A stretch of DNA of 64,000 nucleotides from Candidatus Woesearchaeota archaeon (GTDB lineage Archaea; Nanobdellota; Nanobdellia; Woesearchaeales; GW2011-AR15). Within the stretch, counting starts at the first letter, position 1. Each line of letters starts with the position of its first letter. Made by a program: the position numbers and the translations under genes. The stretch lies in contig JAFGJW010000016.1 in assembly GCA_016928835.1 (NCBI GenBank), positions 1 to 64,000 on the forward strand, written 5' to 3'. The notes beneath the pieces are model-generated. The model saw only the letters and a list, made by a program, of their open reading frames with translations. It did not search any database and was not told the origin of the DNA. This document shows, piece by piece, positions 44,108 through 53,051 of this stretch.

Positions 44108-45733
44108 ATGTCAGACTATTTTTCACACATTGTCAAGATTCTGAAAGAACGCAGAGTAGTGAAGCAAGATATGAACGCACTTAAAAATAAGCTAGCCCTT
44201 AAGTATAAGCTCAGGAGAGTGCCAACAGACATTGAGATTCTATTGAATTGCAGTAATGAGGAGTATAAGGAAATCAAAGGCAAAATAAAAACAAAACCCA
44301 CACGTACAGGCTCTGGTGTAGCTGTTATTGCTATCATGACTAAGCCATTTGAATGCCCTCATGGAAAATGTATAATGTGTCCTGGAGGAGTGGGCAGTGG
44401 GTTTGGCGATGTTCCTCAGTCCTATACTGGTAGAGAGCCGGCTACAATGCGAGGTATCCGTAACAGATATGACCCATATCTCCAGATTTTTAACAGGCTG
44501 GAGCAGTATATCATACTAGGTCACAATCCTGAAAAGATTGAGTTAATTGTTATGGGCGGCACATTTCCTTCGTTTCCTTCTGAATATAAGGAGGAATTTA
44601 TTAAGTATTCTTTTAAGGCAATGAATGATTTTTCTTTAATGTTCTATAAAGGAGGCTTAGATCTTATTAAATTTAAGGAGTTCTTTGAGATGCCCGGCGA
44701 TATTTATGATAAAGACAGGACGGCCAGGATACAGAAAAAATTGCTTGAATTGAAAGGAGAATGTGTTTTGGAAAAAGAGCAGTTGAAAAATGAGAAAGCA
44801 AAGATAAGGTGTGTTGCACTTTGCATTGAGACTAGGCCAGACTATTGTAAAAAGGAGCATATTGCAGAGATGTTAAGATTTGGATGCACAAGGGTTGAGC
44901 TAGGAGTTCAGTCTGTTTATGATGATGTTCTGGATAAAATTGAGAGGGGGCATACTGTTGAAGACAGCATAGAGGCAACTAAGCTGCTAAAGGAAGCTTT
45001 TCTTAAGGTTGGGTATCATATGATGCCAGGGCTCCCAGGAGTTGATTTAACGATGGATTTAGATTCCCTGAAGGAGATTATCTCAAATCCTAAGTTTAGG
45101 CCTGATGCTTTGAAGATATATCCCTGCATGGTTATGAAAGGGACCAGGCTATATGACCTGTACAAGAAAGGAGAATACAAGCCCATGTCAACTGATGAAG
45201 CAGTTAAACTGATAACTGAATTTAAGAGGCATGTTCCAGAATGGATGCGTATAATGAGGGTGCAAAGGGATATCCCAACCAAGGTTACTGAGGCGGGAGT
45301 TGATTTGACCAATCTTAGACAGCTTGTACATGAGAAGGGAGCAAAGTGCAGATGCATCAGGTGCAGAGAGCCGCGCGGCAAAAGGATTAAGGTTAGTGAT
45401 GTTGAATATAAGGTTCAGGAATATGGTGCTTCTCGAGGCACGGAATTCTTTATTTCTGCAGAACAGGATGATGTTTTGCTTGGTTTTTGCAGGCTCAGGG
45501 TGGGGGAGAGAGTTGGAATCAGGGAATTGCATGTATATGGCACTGCTTTAGGCATAGGAGAGGAGGGAAATGTTCAGCATAAAGGCATAGGTAAAGAATT
45601 GTTGAGGAGAGCTGAGAAGATTGGTTTTAAGTACAGTAACAAGATTTTTGTTATTTCCGGTGTTGGTGCAAGAGAGTATTATAAAAAGTTGGGATATGGA
45701 AGAGATGGTGTTTATATGGTTAAAATCCTTTGA
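44108..45733 (+). CDS. elp3: Elp3-family radical SAM acetyltransferase
   Basis: 541 residues. A radical SAM cluster site lies in FECPHGKCIMCPGGVG, with the usual archaeal Elp3 spacing. The C-terminal GNAT domain has QHKGIGKELL for acetyl-CoA. Elp3 makes carboxymethyl uridine at tRNA position 34. The TATA box (ATATAAATAA near 44080) sits some 28 nt before the ATG at 44108, so a leaderless start is chosen over the upstream TTG. Confidence 0.94.
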   Translation: MSDYFSHIVKILKERRVVKQDMNALKNKLALKYKLRRVPTDIEILLNCSNEEYKEIKGKIKTKPTRTGSGVAVIAIMTKPFECPHGKCIMCPGGVGSGFGDVPQSYTGREPATMRGIRNRYDPYLQIFNRLEQYIILGHNPEKIELIVMGGTFPSFPSEYKEEFIKYSFKAMNDFSLMFYKGGLDLIKFKEFFEMPGDIYDKDRTARIQKKLLELKGECVLEKEQLKNEKAKIRCVALCIETRPDYCKKEHIAEMLRFGCTRVELGVQSVYDDVLDKIERGHTVEDSIEATKLLKEAFLKVGYHMMPGLPGVDLTMDLDSLKEIISNPKFRPDALKIYPCMVMKGTRLYDLYKKGEYKPMSTDEAVKLITEFKRHVPEWMRIMRVQRDIPTKVTEAGVDLTNLRQLVHEKGAKCRCIRCREPRGKRIKVSDVEYKVQEYGASRGTEFFISAEQDDVLLGFCRLRVGERVGIRELHVYGTALGIGEEGNVQHKGIGKELLRRAEKIGFKYSNKIFVISGVGAREYYKKLGYGRDGVYMVKIL

Positions 45734-45793
45734 GCATTTCTAAATGATAACATTTAAATATTATGTATTATTTGCCCACTAAGGGGTGTAATC

Positions 45794-47185
45794 ATGAGTC
45801 TTATGCAAATTTTGGGGCAGATTCCTTGCTTAGAACTTTCTGGAGAGGCTCCTTCCGGAAAGTGTCATGCTATTCATTTGAATTTGGATGATCTAAGTAG
45901 ACAACTTAGTATAGATATAGGTACCATCCCCCAGAATTTCCAGGGCACCACCCGAGATTTTGTAGCCTATTTGCCAGATGATTTATTATCTCTATACCGT
46001 GCAATGAGGTATTTGGATAGGCATCGAACTGAAATGGGCTACCATGTAAATAACTACTTTTTTTGTTTATATGGAGGTCAGGACGAAATCAACAGCTTTG
46101 GGCAAAGTGGAAGTGCAACAACAATCCACTGGCGTCGATTGGGAGACTCTGATCCGGGACCAATTCTTTTTCTGGACTACTTGTCTGGAATTGGCCTTCC
46201 TCATTGGCTTTTTCGTGAGGATCATAGTTGGTTTATCAAGGAGCAAGGATGGGACATGAGTAGAACCAGGTGGCAAATTGGTGCTCCATGGGCAGATCCT
46301 TGGGATCATTATAATGGTATCAGAGATTGGGTTATCAACCAATATATTTATAATGAACGACTATCAATAGACAGCATAGGAGAAATACTTTCTGATATTC
46401 TCGGCGTACAACTTTCATATGATCAGATTACTAACCTTGTTAGAGAGAGATGTGACCAAGTAATCAATTGGCCTGGGTTTGCAGAATCTGTTATAGCATA
46501 TTCCAGAGAACATATTGGAGAATTGAGACAAATCAGGCCAGAAATCAATCCTGGATTTACACGGACCGCTATAAGTGCATACTTAAGAGCTCATGAAGAG
46601 CAACAAGAATCTCAAGACCTAGCTGACATATATGCTCAGCGAACAAGAAGCAAGACTCTTGGCTTAGTAGCACAAGAAAATCCAAATGAATTCGCTGTAG
46701 GTGATATAAGGTATCTAAAAGGAAAAGATGTGACTAGAGAGGAATTATATGAGCTCGCAGAGGCTTTGAATGAACATTCATCAAAACCAGGATTTTTTGA
46801 TAGGCATTTTGGTGCTCCAGGACAAGAGTTCCAAGATGCACTTCGATGCCTTGTAGATTACTGTAATCTAAATTATTCTGTACAGATAGTTAGTGATACA
46901 GTCGCACTTATGCGGGCATACTGCGAAGCAACAAAAGGACAAGATCGTTGTAGGGAGATTGCTTTATCATCGGTTGAGACACTTAAACTTATGCAGACTC
47001 ATCACTTACAATTAGATGATGTTTTGGCAGATATTGAGAAAGAGTGTCAGTCTTATGTAGTAAGTATGGTCAATTGTCAGCAGACTATGGACTTTGGACT
47101 TCGACCCTTTACTCCTTTTAGAATAACATCACAAAGAATAGCTGCAGCACTTTCTAGAAAGTATTGTTCATCTCCCGACAAATAG
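45794..47185 (+). CDS. uncharacterized protein (orphan)
   Basis: 463 residues, no recognised family and no signal peptide or membrane span. The first third is aromatic-rich and beta-like (NYFFCLYGGQDEINSF, LDYLSGIGLPHWLFREDHSW); the rest is helical. Histidines and acidic residues in GLPHWLFREDHSW and WADPWDHYNG might form a metal site, but this is only suggestive. Arg and Gln are frequent and Lys scarce compared with neighbours, and CGA/CGT codons occur where neighbours favour AGA/AGG. GGGGTG precedes the ATG. It stands alone and its end overlaps the DUF655 gene. Confidence 0.6.
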   Translation: MSLMQILGQIPCLELSGEAPSGKCHAIHLNLDDLSRQLSIDIGTIPQNFQGTTRDFVAYLPDDLLSLYRAMRYLDRHRTEMGYHVNNYFFCLYGGQDEINSFGQSGSATTIHWRRLGDSDPGPILFLDYLSGIGLPHWLFREDHSWFIKEQGWDMSRTRWQIGAPWADPWDHYNGIRDWVINQYIYNERLSIDSIGEILSDILGVQLSYDQITNLVRERCDQVINWPGFAESVIAYSREHIGELRQIRPEINPGFTRTAISAYLRAHEEQQESQDLADIYAQRTRSKTLGLVAQENPNEFAVGDIRYLKGKDVTREELYELAEALNEHSSKPGFFDRHFGAPGQEFQDALRCLVDYCNLNYSVQIVSDTVALMRAYCEATKGQDRCREIALSSVETLKLMQTHHLQLDDVLADIEKECQSYVVSMVNCQQTMDFGLRPFTPFRITSQRIAAALSRKYCSSPDK

Positions 47186-47719
47186 GCTGTACTTCTCTTC
47201 TCCTCTTATCTCGGCAACCAGTCTTTTTATTACTATCTTTTTAGGATCAGGGATTAACTTGACTCTCTTTTTTATGTCTTCAAATGATTCAAAGGGCTTT
47301 TCTTTTCTTTCTTCTATGATCTCCCACATATGCTTTTTGCCCAAACCAGGAAGCAATTCTAGTGTATGCATCCTTGTAGTTAAAGGTGGCGCCTTATTGA
47401 AAAAATCAACAAATCTTTGAGGATTTTTATCAATATTCTCCTTTACAATATACTCAATCTCAGCGCTTGCTGTTGCTGTTAGCTTTTTTGGATCCAATTT
47501 TCCATTAACATGATGTATTTTATCTCTCTTGCCCTCACCAATATATATCTCCTCGTGGGGATTAAGCACCATGCCTTTTTTAGGAACCACCTCAAGCAAT
47601 GTAAAAAACTCTTTTCCAAGAGCCTGTACAATAGCTGTTTTCTTATATCCAGGCGTGTCGTCAAAAGGATACCCGTGAGGCAGGTAATCCAAAACTATTG
47701 CAAATTCTTCTTTTTTCAT
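47168..47719 (-). CDS. DUF655 family putative RNA-binding protein
   Basis: 183 residues. N-terminal OB-like domain (AIVLDYLPHGYP, EIYIGEGKRDKIHHVNG) and C-terminal helix-hairpin-helix (LELLPGLGKKHMWEIIEERK). In archaea this gene usually lies downstream of eL21 and rpoF, as here. Function is unknown; association with translation or rRNA modification is assumed from context. Confidence 0.88.
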   Translation of the reverse strand: MKKEEFAIVLDYLPHGYPFDDTPGYKKTAIVQALGKEFFTLLEVVPKKGMVLNPHEEIYIGEGKRDKIHHVNGKLDPKKLTATASAEIEYIVKENIDKNPQRFVDFFNKAPPLTTRMHTLELLPGLGKKHMWEIIEERKEKPFESFEDIKKRVKLIPDPKKIVIKRLVAEIRGEEKYSLFVGR

Positions 47720-47753
47720 TGTAATTCAGTAAGAATTTAAAAGTATATAAATT

Positions 47754-48104
47754 TTATGATGTATTTCTAAATTTATTAATAGAGTTCACAATTTTTTTAT
47801 AATTTTCCTTGCTGATTGAAACATTGTATTTGTTTAAAGTAAGTTTAACTTCGTCCACTGTCTCTGGTAGAATATCTACTAGTTTATTGACATGAACATC
47901 CTTAAGCCTCGGTACATTTAGTTCATTGAGCTCTTTCCTCAATGCATCAGCATCACCCTGTTTAAGAACAAGAAAATTTTTAAGATATTCCCCGGTCTTT
48001 GCACTTCTTATATTTGCCTCTTCCTCTCTTTTTCTTATCTTCTTTAGCTCTTTATTTAGATCATACATATTGATTGGCTCATCTGAAATAATTTTTGGGT
48101 TCAT
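47754..48104 (-). CDS. rpoF: RNA polymerase subunit Rpo4 (RpoF)
   Basis: 116 residues with the archaeal RpoF/Rpb4 pattern: LNKELKKIRKREEEANIRSA and LPETVDEVKLTLNKYNVSIS. It forms the stalk with Rpo7. It overlaps the eL21 stop by 4 nt and precedes DUF655. Confidence 0.88.
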   Translation of the reverse strand: MNPKIISDEPINMYDLNKELKKIRKREEEANIRSAKTGEYLKNFLVLKQGDADALRKELNELNVPRLKDVHVNKLVDILPETVDEVKLTLNKYNVSISKENYKKIVNSINKFRNTS

Positions 48105-48391
48105 TTTACTTTTTTCAAATGCAATGGATGCACGATTAATGTCTTTTCTTTGTCATGATCATTAATTTTGACAATATAACATTCGCCTTTCTTCCCTGTG
48201 ACAATTGCTCTTTTTCCATGAAACCTAGGAAAATACATACCCTTATGGAATGAAGGGTCTGCTTTTAGGACAACATTGTCTCCAGGTTCCAGTTCTTGAA
48301 AAAACTTTGAGATAGATATCTTCCCTTTCTCTCTGTAATTCTTACTGAGTTTCTGTCTTGTCTTACTCCTAAAACTTCCATGTCTTTGCAT
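48101..48391 (-). CDS. rpl21e: ribosomal protein eL21
   Basis: 96 residues. The basic N terminus HGSFRSKTRQKLSKNYREKG and the SH3-like core (GDNVVLKADPSFHKGMYFPR, then GKRAIVTGKKG) are typical of L21e. First gene of the eL21-rpoF-DUF655 operon. Confidence 0.94.
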   Translation of the reverse strand: MQRHGSFRSKTRQKLSKNYREKGKISISKFFQELEPGDNVVLKADPSFHKGMYFPRFHGKRAIVTGKKGECYIVKINDHDKEKTLIVHPLHLKKVK

Positions 48392-48539
48392 AAAGTGAAG
48401 GAAAAAGACATAGTTTATAAAGGTTACTGAATAAGAGCAGGATTTATAATAAATAGCAAGACTTATATATTTGAATTATTTATTAAGCATAGATGGATAC
48501 TTATGTTGTTTCATTTAATCATATCTTCTTTTTTATTTA

Positions 48540-48566
48540 GGGTTCGGCATAATTTCTGCCAAACCC
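48540..48566 (+). other. hairpin upstream of pheS
   Basis: GGGTTCGGCA and TGCCAAACCC form a 9-bp stem with one C-A mismatch around a 7-nt loop. It is more GC-rich than the surrounding intergenic DNA. It may be a terminator, a leader structure or a small RNA. Confidence 0.35.
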
Positions 48567-48635
48567 TCATTCGATTAATGCGTTTTTTATGTTTACCAAA
48601 AATATTAAATAGCCCATTATATTCAAATGATAATC

Positions 48636-50171
48636 ATGGACATTGAAAAGCTCGCACTGAAGCTTCATCCGCTAGAGAGAAGAGTGCTTCCCCTCCTTAA
48701 ATCAGAAAGCAGATTTGAAGACATTGTTAAAAAAAGCAGATTAAAAGAAGTTGAAGTAATGAGAGCTTTGCAGTGGCTACAGAACAAAAAAATCATAGAG
48801 CTCAAAGAAGAGAAGAAAGAACTGATAATCCTAGATAAAAATGGTATAAAATACAAAGAGAAAGGATTGCCTGAAAAATTGTTTCTCAAAGAAATTGAAG
48901 ACAAACCTTTATCATTATCAAAAATTCAGTCAAAGACAAAACTGGACAAGAATGAAATCAGTATTTCACTGGGCATTTTGAGGAGAAAGGCTGCTATCAT
49001 TATAAAGAAGGATAAAGAGCTTGTATTGAGTATAAGTCCAAATGGAAAGAGATTTCTAGCCAGAGAATCATTAGAAGAAAAATTCTTAAAAAACAAGTTT
49101 CCCATGAAAATCGGCAGTTTAAAACCTGAGGAAAAACATGCTTTTGAAGAACTCGACAAAAGAAGAGAGATAGTTAAAAAAGAAACAAAGAAGTTAAAAT
49201 ATGCCAAATTAAGCAAGCTCGGAAAAAAAATCATTAAGTTAGACATTAAGACAGGCAATGTCATCGAAGCACTAAGTCCACAGCTCCTTAAATCAAAAAA
49301 ATGGAAAAAAAAAAGATTTAGGAGATTTGATGTTGAGATAAATGTTCCTGAGATTCATGGTGGTAGAAGGCATTTTACAAATGATGTTGTTGAATATATT
49401 AAAAAAATATGGCTAGAGCTTGGTTTTGTAGAAATGCAGGGCAATCTTGTTCAAAGCTCATTTTGGGATTTGGATGCATTATTTGTTCCGCAGGACCATC
49501 CAGCAAGAGAGATGCAAGATACATTCTATATCAATAAGCCTGCCAAAGGCAGCCTTCCATACAAACAGACAGTCAATAATATAAAAGCAACCCATGAAAA
49601 TGGCTGGACAACTGGAAGCAAAGGATGGAAATGCAGATGGAGCACAGCAAAAGCAAAGGAAAACCTGCTTAGGACGCATACAACTGCGCTTAGTGCAAAG
49701 ACAATAGCAAACTTGAAAAAAGAAGATCTGCCTGCAAAATTTTTTGCTGTCGGTAAAGTATTTAGGAATGAAACCCTTGACTGGAAGCACCTTTTTGAGT
49801 TCTATCAAGTAGAAGGCATAGTTGTGGACCCTGACGTTAATCTAAAGCATCTTATTGGATATTTAAGGGGCTTTTTCAAGAAAATGGGATTTCCAGATGT
49901 TAGGGTGAGGCCGGCTCATTTTCCATATACAGAGCCGAGTGCAGAAGTAGAGGTATTTGACCCTGTCAGAAAAGAATGGATTGAGTTTGGCGGCTCTGGA
50001 ATATTTAGACCTGAGGTGACAAAACCATTAATGGGCTTTGAATGCCCTGTACTTGCCTGGGGATTAACACTTGAACGCTCTATTCAGAAATACTATAATA
50101 TTAATGATATAAGGGAGCTGTACAAAAATGATATTAAGCAACTGAGAGAGATAAAACTATGGTTAAAATAA
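48636..50171 (+). CDS. pheS: phenylalanyl-tRNA synthetase alpha subunit
   Basis: 511 residues. An N-terminal helical/winged-helix tRNA-binding region (1-200) precedes the class II catalytic core. Motif 2 is in KVFRNETLDWKHLFEF and motif 3 in FGGSGIFRPEV; the C-terminal end is LAWGLTLERSI. ATG at 48636 is chosen over the one three codons upstream because homologs start MDIEKLA; both are possible. Followed by two zinc-ribbon genes, a small frame and pheT. Confidence 0.95.
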   Translation: MDIEKLALKLHPLERRVLPLLKSESRFEDIVKKSRLKEVEVMRALQWLQNKKIIELKEEKKELIILDKNGIKYKEKGLPEKLFLKEIEDKPLSLSKIQSKTKLDKNEISISLGILRRKAAIIIKKDKELVLSISPNGKRFLARESLEEKFLKNKFPMKIGSLKPEEKHAFEELDKRREIVKKETKKLKYAKLSKLGKKIIKLDIKTGNVIEALSPQLLKSKKWKKKRFRRFDVEINVPEIHGGRRHFTNDVVEYIKKIWLELGFVEMQGNLVQSSFWDLDALFVPQDHPAREMQDTFYINKPAKGSLPYKQTVNNIKATHENGWTTGSKGWKCRWSTAKAKENLLRTHTTALSAKTIANLKKEDLPAKFFAVGKVFRNETLDWKHLFEFYQVEGIVVDPDVNLKHLIGYLRGFFKKMGFPDVRVRPAHFPYTEPSAEVEVFDPVRKEWIEFGGSGIFRPEVTKPLMGFECPVLAWGLTLERSIQKYYNINDIRELYKNDIKQLREIKLWLK

Positions 50172-50344
50172 GAATTTGCCCAAAATGCAAAAGTGCTTCT
50201 ATTAGAGAAGAATCTACAAGAGGTATGAATTTCATAGCTGGTATTCAGCCGTTATATATATGCAAGAAATGCGGGTACACGGGTGCAATATTCCCAGAAA
50301 TAGATGAAAAGGAGTTGTATAATATAAAAAATGAAAAAGACTAA
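50159..50344 (+). CDS. zinc-ribbon protein
   Basis: 61 residues. Two CxxC knuckles (CPKCKSASI and CKKCGYTGAIFPEID) form a compact zinc ribbon. It overlaps pheS by 13 nt. The next gene is similar (both end FPEVD/FPEID-E), so they are probably paralogs. Small ribbons of this kind occur in archaeal transcription or translation factors; function unknown. Confidence 0.75.
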   Translation: MVKIRICPKCKSASIREESTRGMNFIAGIQPLYICKKCGYTGAIFPEIDEKELYNIKNEKD

Positions 50345-50558
50345 AATATGTCCAATGTGCGGCCATGATGATATATTGGCCCTTAATGAAAAATTTTTAT
50401 TATTTTTTACTAAACAAACCAATATAAGCAAATGCAGGAAATGCGGGCACCAGTCATCTGATTTCCCAGAAGTTGATGAGCATGAGATAGAGGAGTATAG
50501 AAAAAGGCTCGCATCCAGCCTGGAGAACTTCGAATATCTTTATGAGGAAGATAAATAG
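50331..50558 (+). CDS. zinc-ribbon protein, paralog of the preceding gene
   Basis: 75 residues. Knuckles CPMCGHDD and CRKCGHQSSDFPEVDE, then a short acidic helical tail. Overlaps the preceding gene by 14 nt. The similarity in order, length and FPE-D-E ending indicates local duplication. Confidence 0.75.
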   Translation: MKKTKICPMCGHDDILALNEKFLLFFTKQTNISKCRKCGHQSSDFPEVDEHEIEEYRKRLASSLENFEYLYEEDK

Positions 50559-50565
50559 AGAGGAT

Positions 50566-50694
50566 ATGGAGCTGGCTGAAAGAATAAGAGAAAGCCTTTT
50601 AAAGAAGAACGTTGGTGACTTCCAGGAATTGTACACAAAAAAGATAAAAAAAGGATCTGAAAAAATAGAAAAGAGAATAAAATGCCGACAATAA
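50566..50694 (+). CDS. possible 42-residue helical protein
   Basis: From ATG 50566, preceded by AGAGAGG, the frame gives a charged helix (MELAERIRESLLKKNVGDFQ onward) and ends by overlapping the pheT start by 13 nt. The overlap pattern is the same as that of its neighbours, which supports a real coupled gene. An ATG at 50542 would add eight residues. No family recognised. Confidence 0.45.
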   Translation: MELAERIRESLLKKNVGDFQELYTKKIKKGSEKIEKRIKCRQ

Positions 50695-52985
50695 ATGTAA
50701 ATAGAAAAGTTCTGGATAAAATTCTTGGCAGGAAATTAACCGAGGATAAATTGAAAGACAGAATTTCTATGCTGGGCACGGCGCTGGAATCAATGGATGA
50801 TGAAGAGATACTTGTTGAAATCTTCCCCAATAGGCCGGATATGCTTTCTGAGCAGGGTTTCGGACGTGCCCTAAGCTCTTTTATTGGTTTAAAAAAAGGT
50901 CTCAGGAAATACAAAGTAGAGGCCTCAGGAGAAAAATGTATCATTGGCAAAGAAATGAAGGATGTGAGGCCGTATACCGCATGCGCTATTGTAAAGAATC
51001 TTAACCTTGATGATGAGAAGATAAAGGAAATAATAGAGGTGCAGGAGAAACTCCATATTACTTTCTGCAGAAAAAGGAAAAAGGCAGCAATAGGAATATA
51101 CCCATTTGAAAAAATAAAACCTCCGATATATTTTAAAGCGGATGTCCCTGAAAGGATTGTTTTTAGGCCTTTAGAATTTGCTAGGGAGTTGGATGCAAAG
51201 CAATTACTTAAAATTCATCCGACTGGCAGAGAATATGCGCACCTGGTTGAGAAGCTCGATAAATATGCTTATTTCATAGACTCAAAGAGAGAAATATTAA
51301 GCTTAACACCAATAATTAACTCGCATTTGACCGGAAAGATTACAGATAGAACAAAAGAAGCATTTATCGAAGTGAGCGGATTTGACTTTAATGTTTGCAG
51401 TATGGTACTAAATATTCTTGTATGCGCAATAGCAGACATGGGTGGGCATATATTTTCAATGGAGCTAGTATACCCTGATAAGACAATTGTTACACCTAAC
51501 CTAGAGCCAGCAAAAATGCATATTGACCTAGATTATGTCAATAAAAAGCTTGGCTTGAAAATCAATGAATCCCAGCTTAAAGAATTGCTTGAAAAGATGG
51601 GATATGATTATAAAGGAAAAACAGCTTATGTTCCTGCATATAGAGCAGATGTAATACACCCGATTGACATTGTAGAAGATATTGCAATAGCCTATGGATA
51701 TGAGAATTTCAACCCTGAGATTCCAGTTAAAGCCACTATTGGGGAGGAAAATGATTTTGAGAAGTTCAAGTCCAAGATAGCGCATCTTATGATAGGACTT
51801 GGATTTCTTGAGACAAGCTCATACCATCTTTCTAATAAATTAAACCAGTGTATTAAGATGGGAGTGGAGCTTGACGTGGTTGAATTGGAGAATGCACTGA
51901 CTCAGGATTATGACGCTCTGAGAGCATGGCTGCTTCCAAACCTGCTTCAAATACTAGGAGAGAACAAGCACAACGAATACCCTCAGGACCTATTCGAAGC
52001 AGGTATTGTATTTGCCAAGGATAAAAAGTCTGAAACAGGTATAGAAGAAAAGACACAGCTGGCATGCCTGCTTTGTTCAAAAGAAGCTGACTTTACTAGG
52101 ATAAGACAGGTTCTTGATTATATTATGCGGGCTCTTGACTTGAAATACAGTATAAAAGAAACAGAGCATAATTTATTCATACCCGGAAGAGCTGGAAAAG
52201 TTATTATTGGCAATAAGGAGACGGCAGCTATAGGAGAAGTCCATCCACAAGTACTTGAGAATTTTGATCTGGAAATGCCAGTAGCTGCCTTTGAATTGAA
52301 TCTAAGCGAGGTATTTTCAATACTGACTGAACCTAAAGTGATGTACAAACAAAAAGGCTTGCTGCAAATAAGTACAGATATTTTGGAAAAACATCCCAAT
52401 CTGATGTTAGCATCAAAACTTATAGAACATACAAAAATCCTTAAAACTTCACAAGAACTTGAATTAAGAAAGCAGAAGCTTGCAGACAAGTGGAAAAGTG
52501 AAAAAGATATCGAGTCACATAAAGAGTTAAGAGCCTATAAGGATTTCCACTATAAGCTCGGTTTGAAAGATTCAGCAGTTGCAGCTGAATCATTAATTAA
52601 GAGATATCTGAGCAAAGGTAAGTTTCCAAATATCAATTCTGCTGTAGATGCAGGCAACATTGTGTCTGTTGAATATATGACTTCTATTGGCATGTTTGAC
52701 TATGATAAAGTAAAAGGAGATATTAAGGTTAGAATGTCTGGAGAAGGGGATAAGTATCTGCCTTATGGCCAAAAGGCAGAACAGAAGATTGCTCCTGGCA
52801 GAATTGTTCTTGAGGATGAGGAGAAGATATTTGCGGTTGTTGGCTATAAGGATTCAAAAAAGACTTCTATAGATTTGAGTACAAAGAATATTTTGGTGGT
52901 TACATGGGGAGACAGAGAAAGAGATGCAGAGAAGATGGCTAAAGTGATGGATGAGATAGAAGGGATGGTTGGATTACTTAATTAA
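50682..52985 (+). CDS. pheT: phenylalanyl-tRNA synthetase beta subunit fused to a second B3/4-type domain
   Basis: 767 residues, about 200 longer than normal archaeal PheT. Residues 1-550 have the expected B1, B3/4, B5 and catalytic-like domains (FPNRPDMLSEQGFGRALSSF near the N terminus). Residues about 560-767 are a separate module: SHKELRAYKDFHYKLGLKDS, INSAVDAGNIVSVEYM, LPYGQKAEQKIAPGRIVLED, and NILVVTWGD. This matches the stand-alone B3/4 (COG3382-type) proteins, thought to edit or bind misactivated amino acids. The fusion is in one continuous frame. Confidence 0.88.
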   Translation: MPTINVNRKVLDKILGRKLTEDKLKDRISMLGTALESMDDEEILVEIFPNRPDMLSEQGFGRALSSFIGLKKGLRKYKVEASGEKCIIGKEMKDVRPYTACAIVKNLNLDDEKIKEIIEVQEKLHITFCRKRKKAAIGIYPFEKIKPPIYFKADVPERIVFRPLEFARELDAKQLLKIHPTGREYAHLVEKLDKYAYFIDSKREILSLTPIINSHLTGKITDRTKEAFIEVSGFDFNVCSMVLNILVCAIADMGGHIFSMELVYPDKTIVTPNLEPAKMHIDLDYVNKKLGLKINESQLKELLEKMGYDYKGKTAYVPAYRADVIHPIDIVEDIAIAYGYENFNPEIPVKATIGEENDFEKFKSKIAHLMIGLGFLETSSYHLSNKLNQCIKMGVELDVVELENALTQDYDALRAWLLPNLLQILGENKHNEYPQDLFEAGIVFAKDKKSETGIEEKTQLACLLCSKEADFTRIRQVLDYIMRALDLKYSIKETEHNLFIPGRAGKVIIGNKETAAIGEVHPQVLENFDLEMPVAAFELNLSEVFSILTEPKVMYKQKGLLQISTDILEKHPNLMLASKLIEHTKILKTSQELELRKQKLADKWKSEKDIESHKELRAYKDFHYKLGLKDSAVAAESLIKRYLSKGKFPNINSAVDAGNIVSVEYMTSIGMFDYDKVKGDIKVRMSGEGDKYLPYGQKAEQKIAPGRIVLEDEEKIFAVVGYKDSKKTSIDLSTKNILVVTWGDRERDAEKMAKVMDEIEGMVGLLN

Positions 52986-53051
52986 GGTTTTTTTTGGTTA
53001 ATTACCCTAAACCAGAAAATTGATTAATAAGTTGATTTTTCGCTCGATTGC

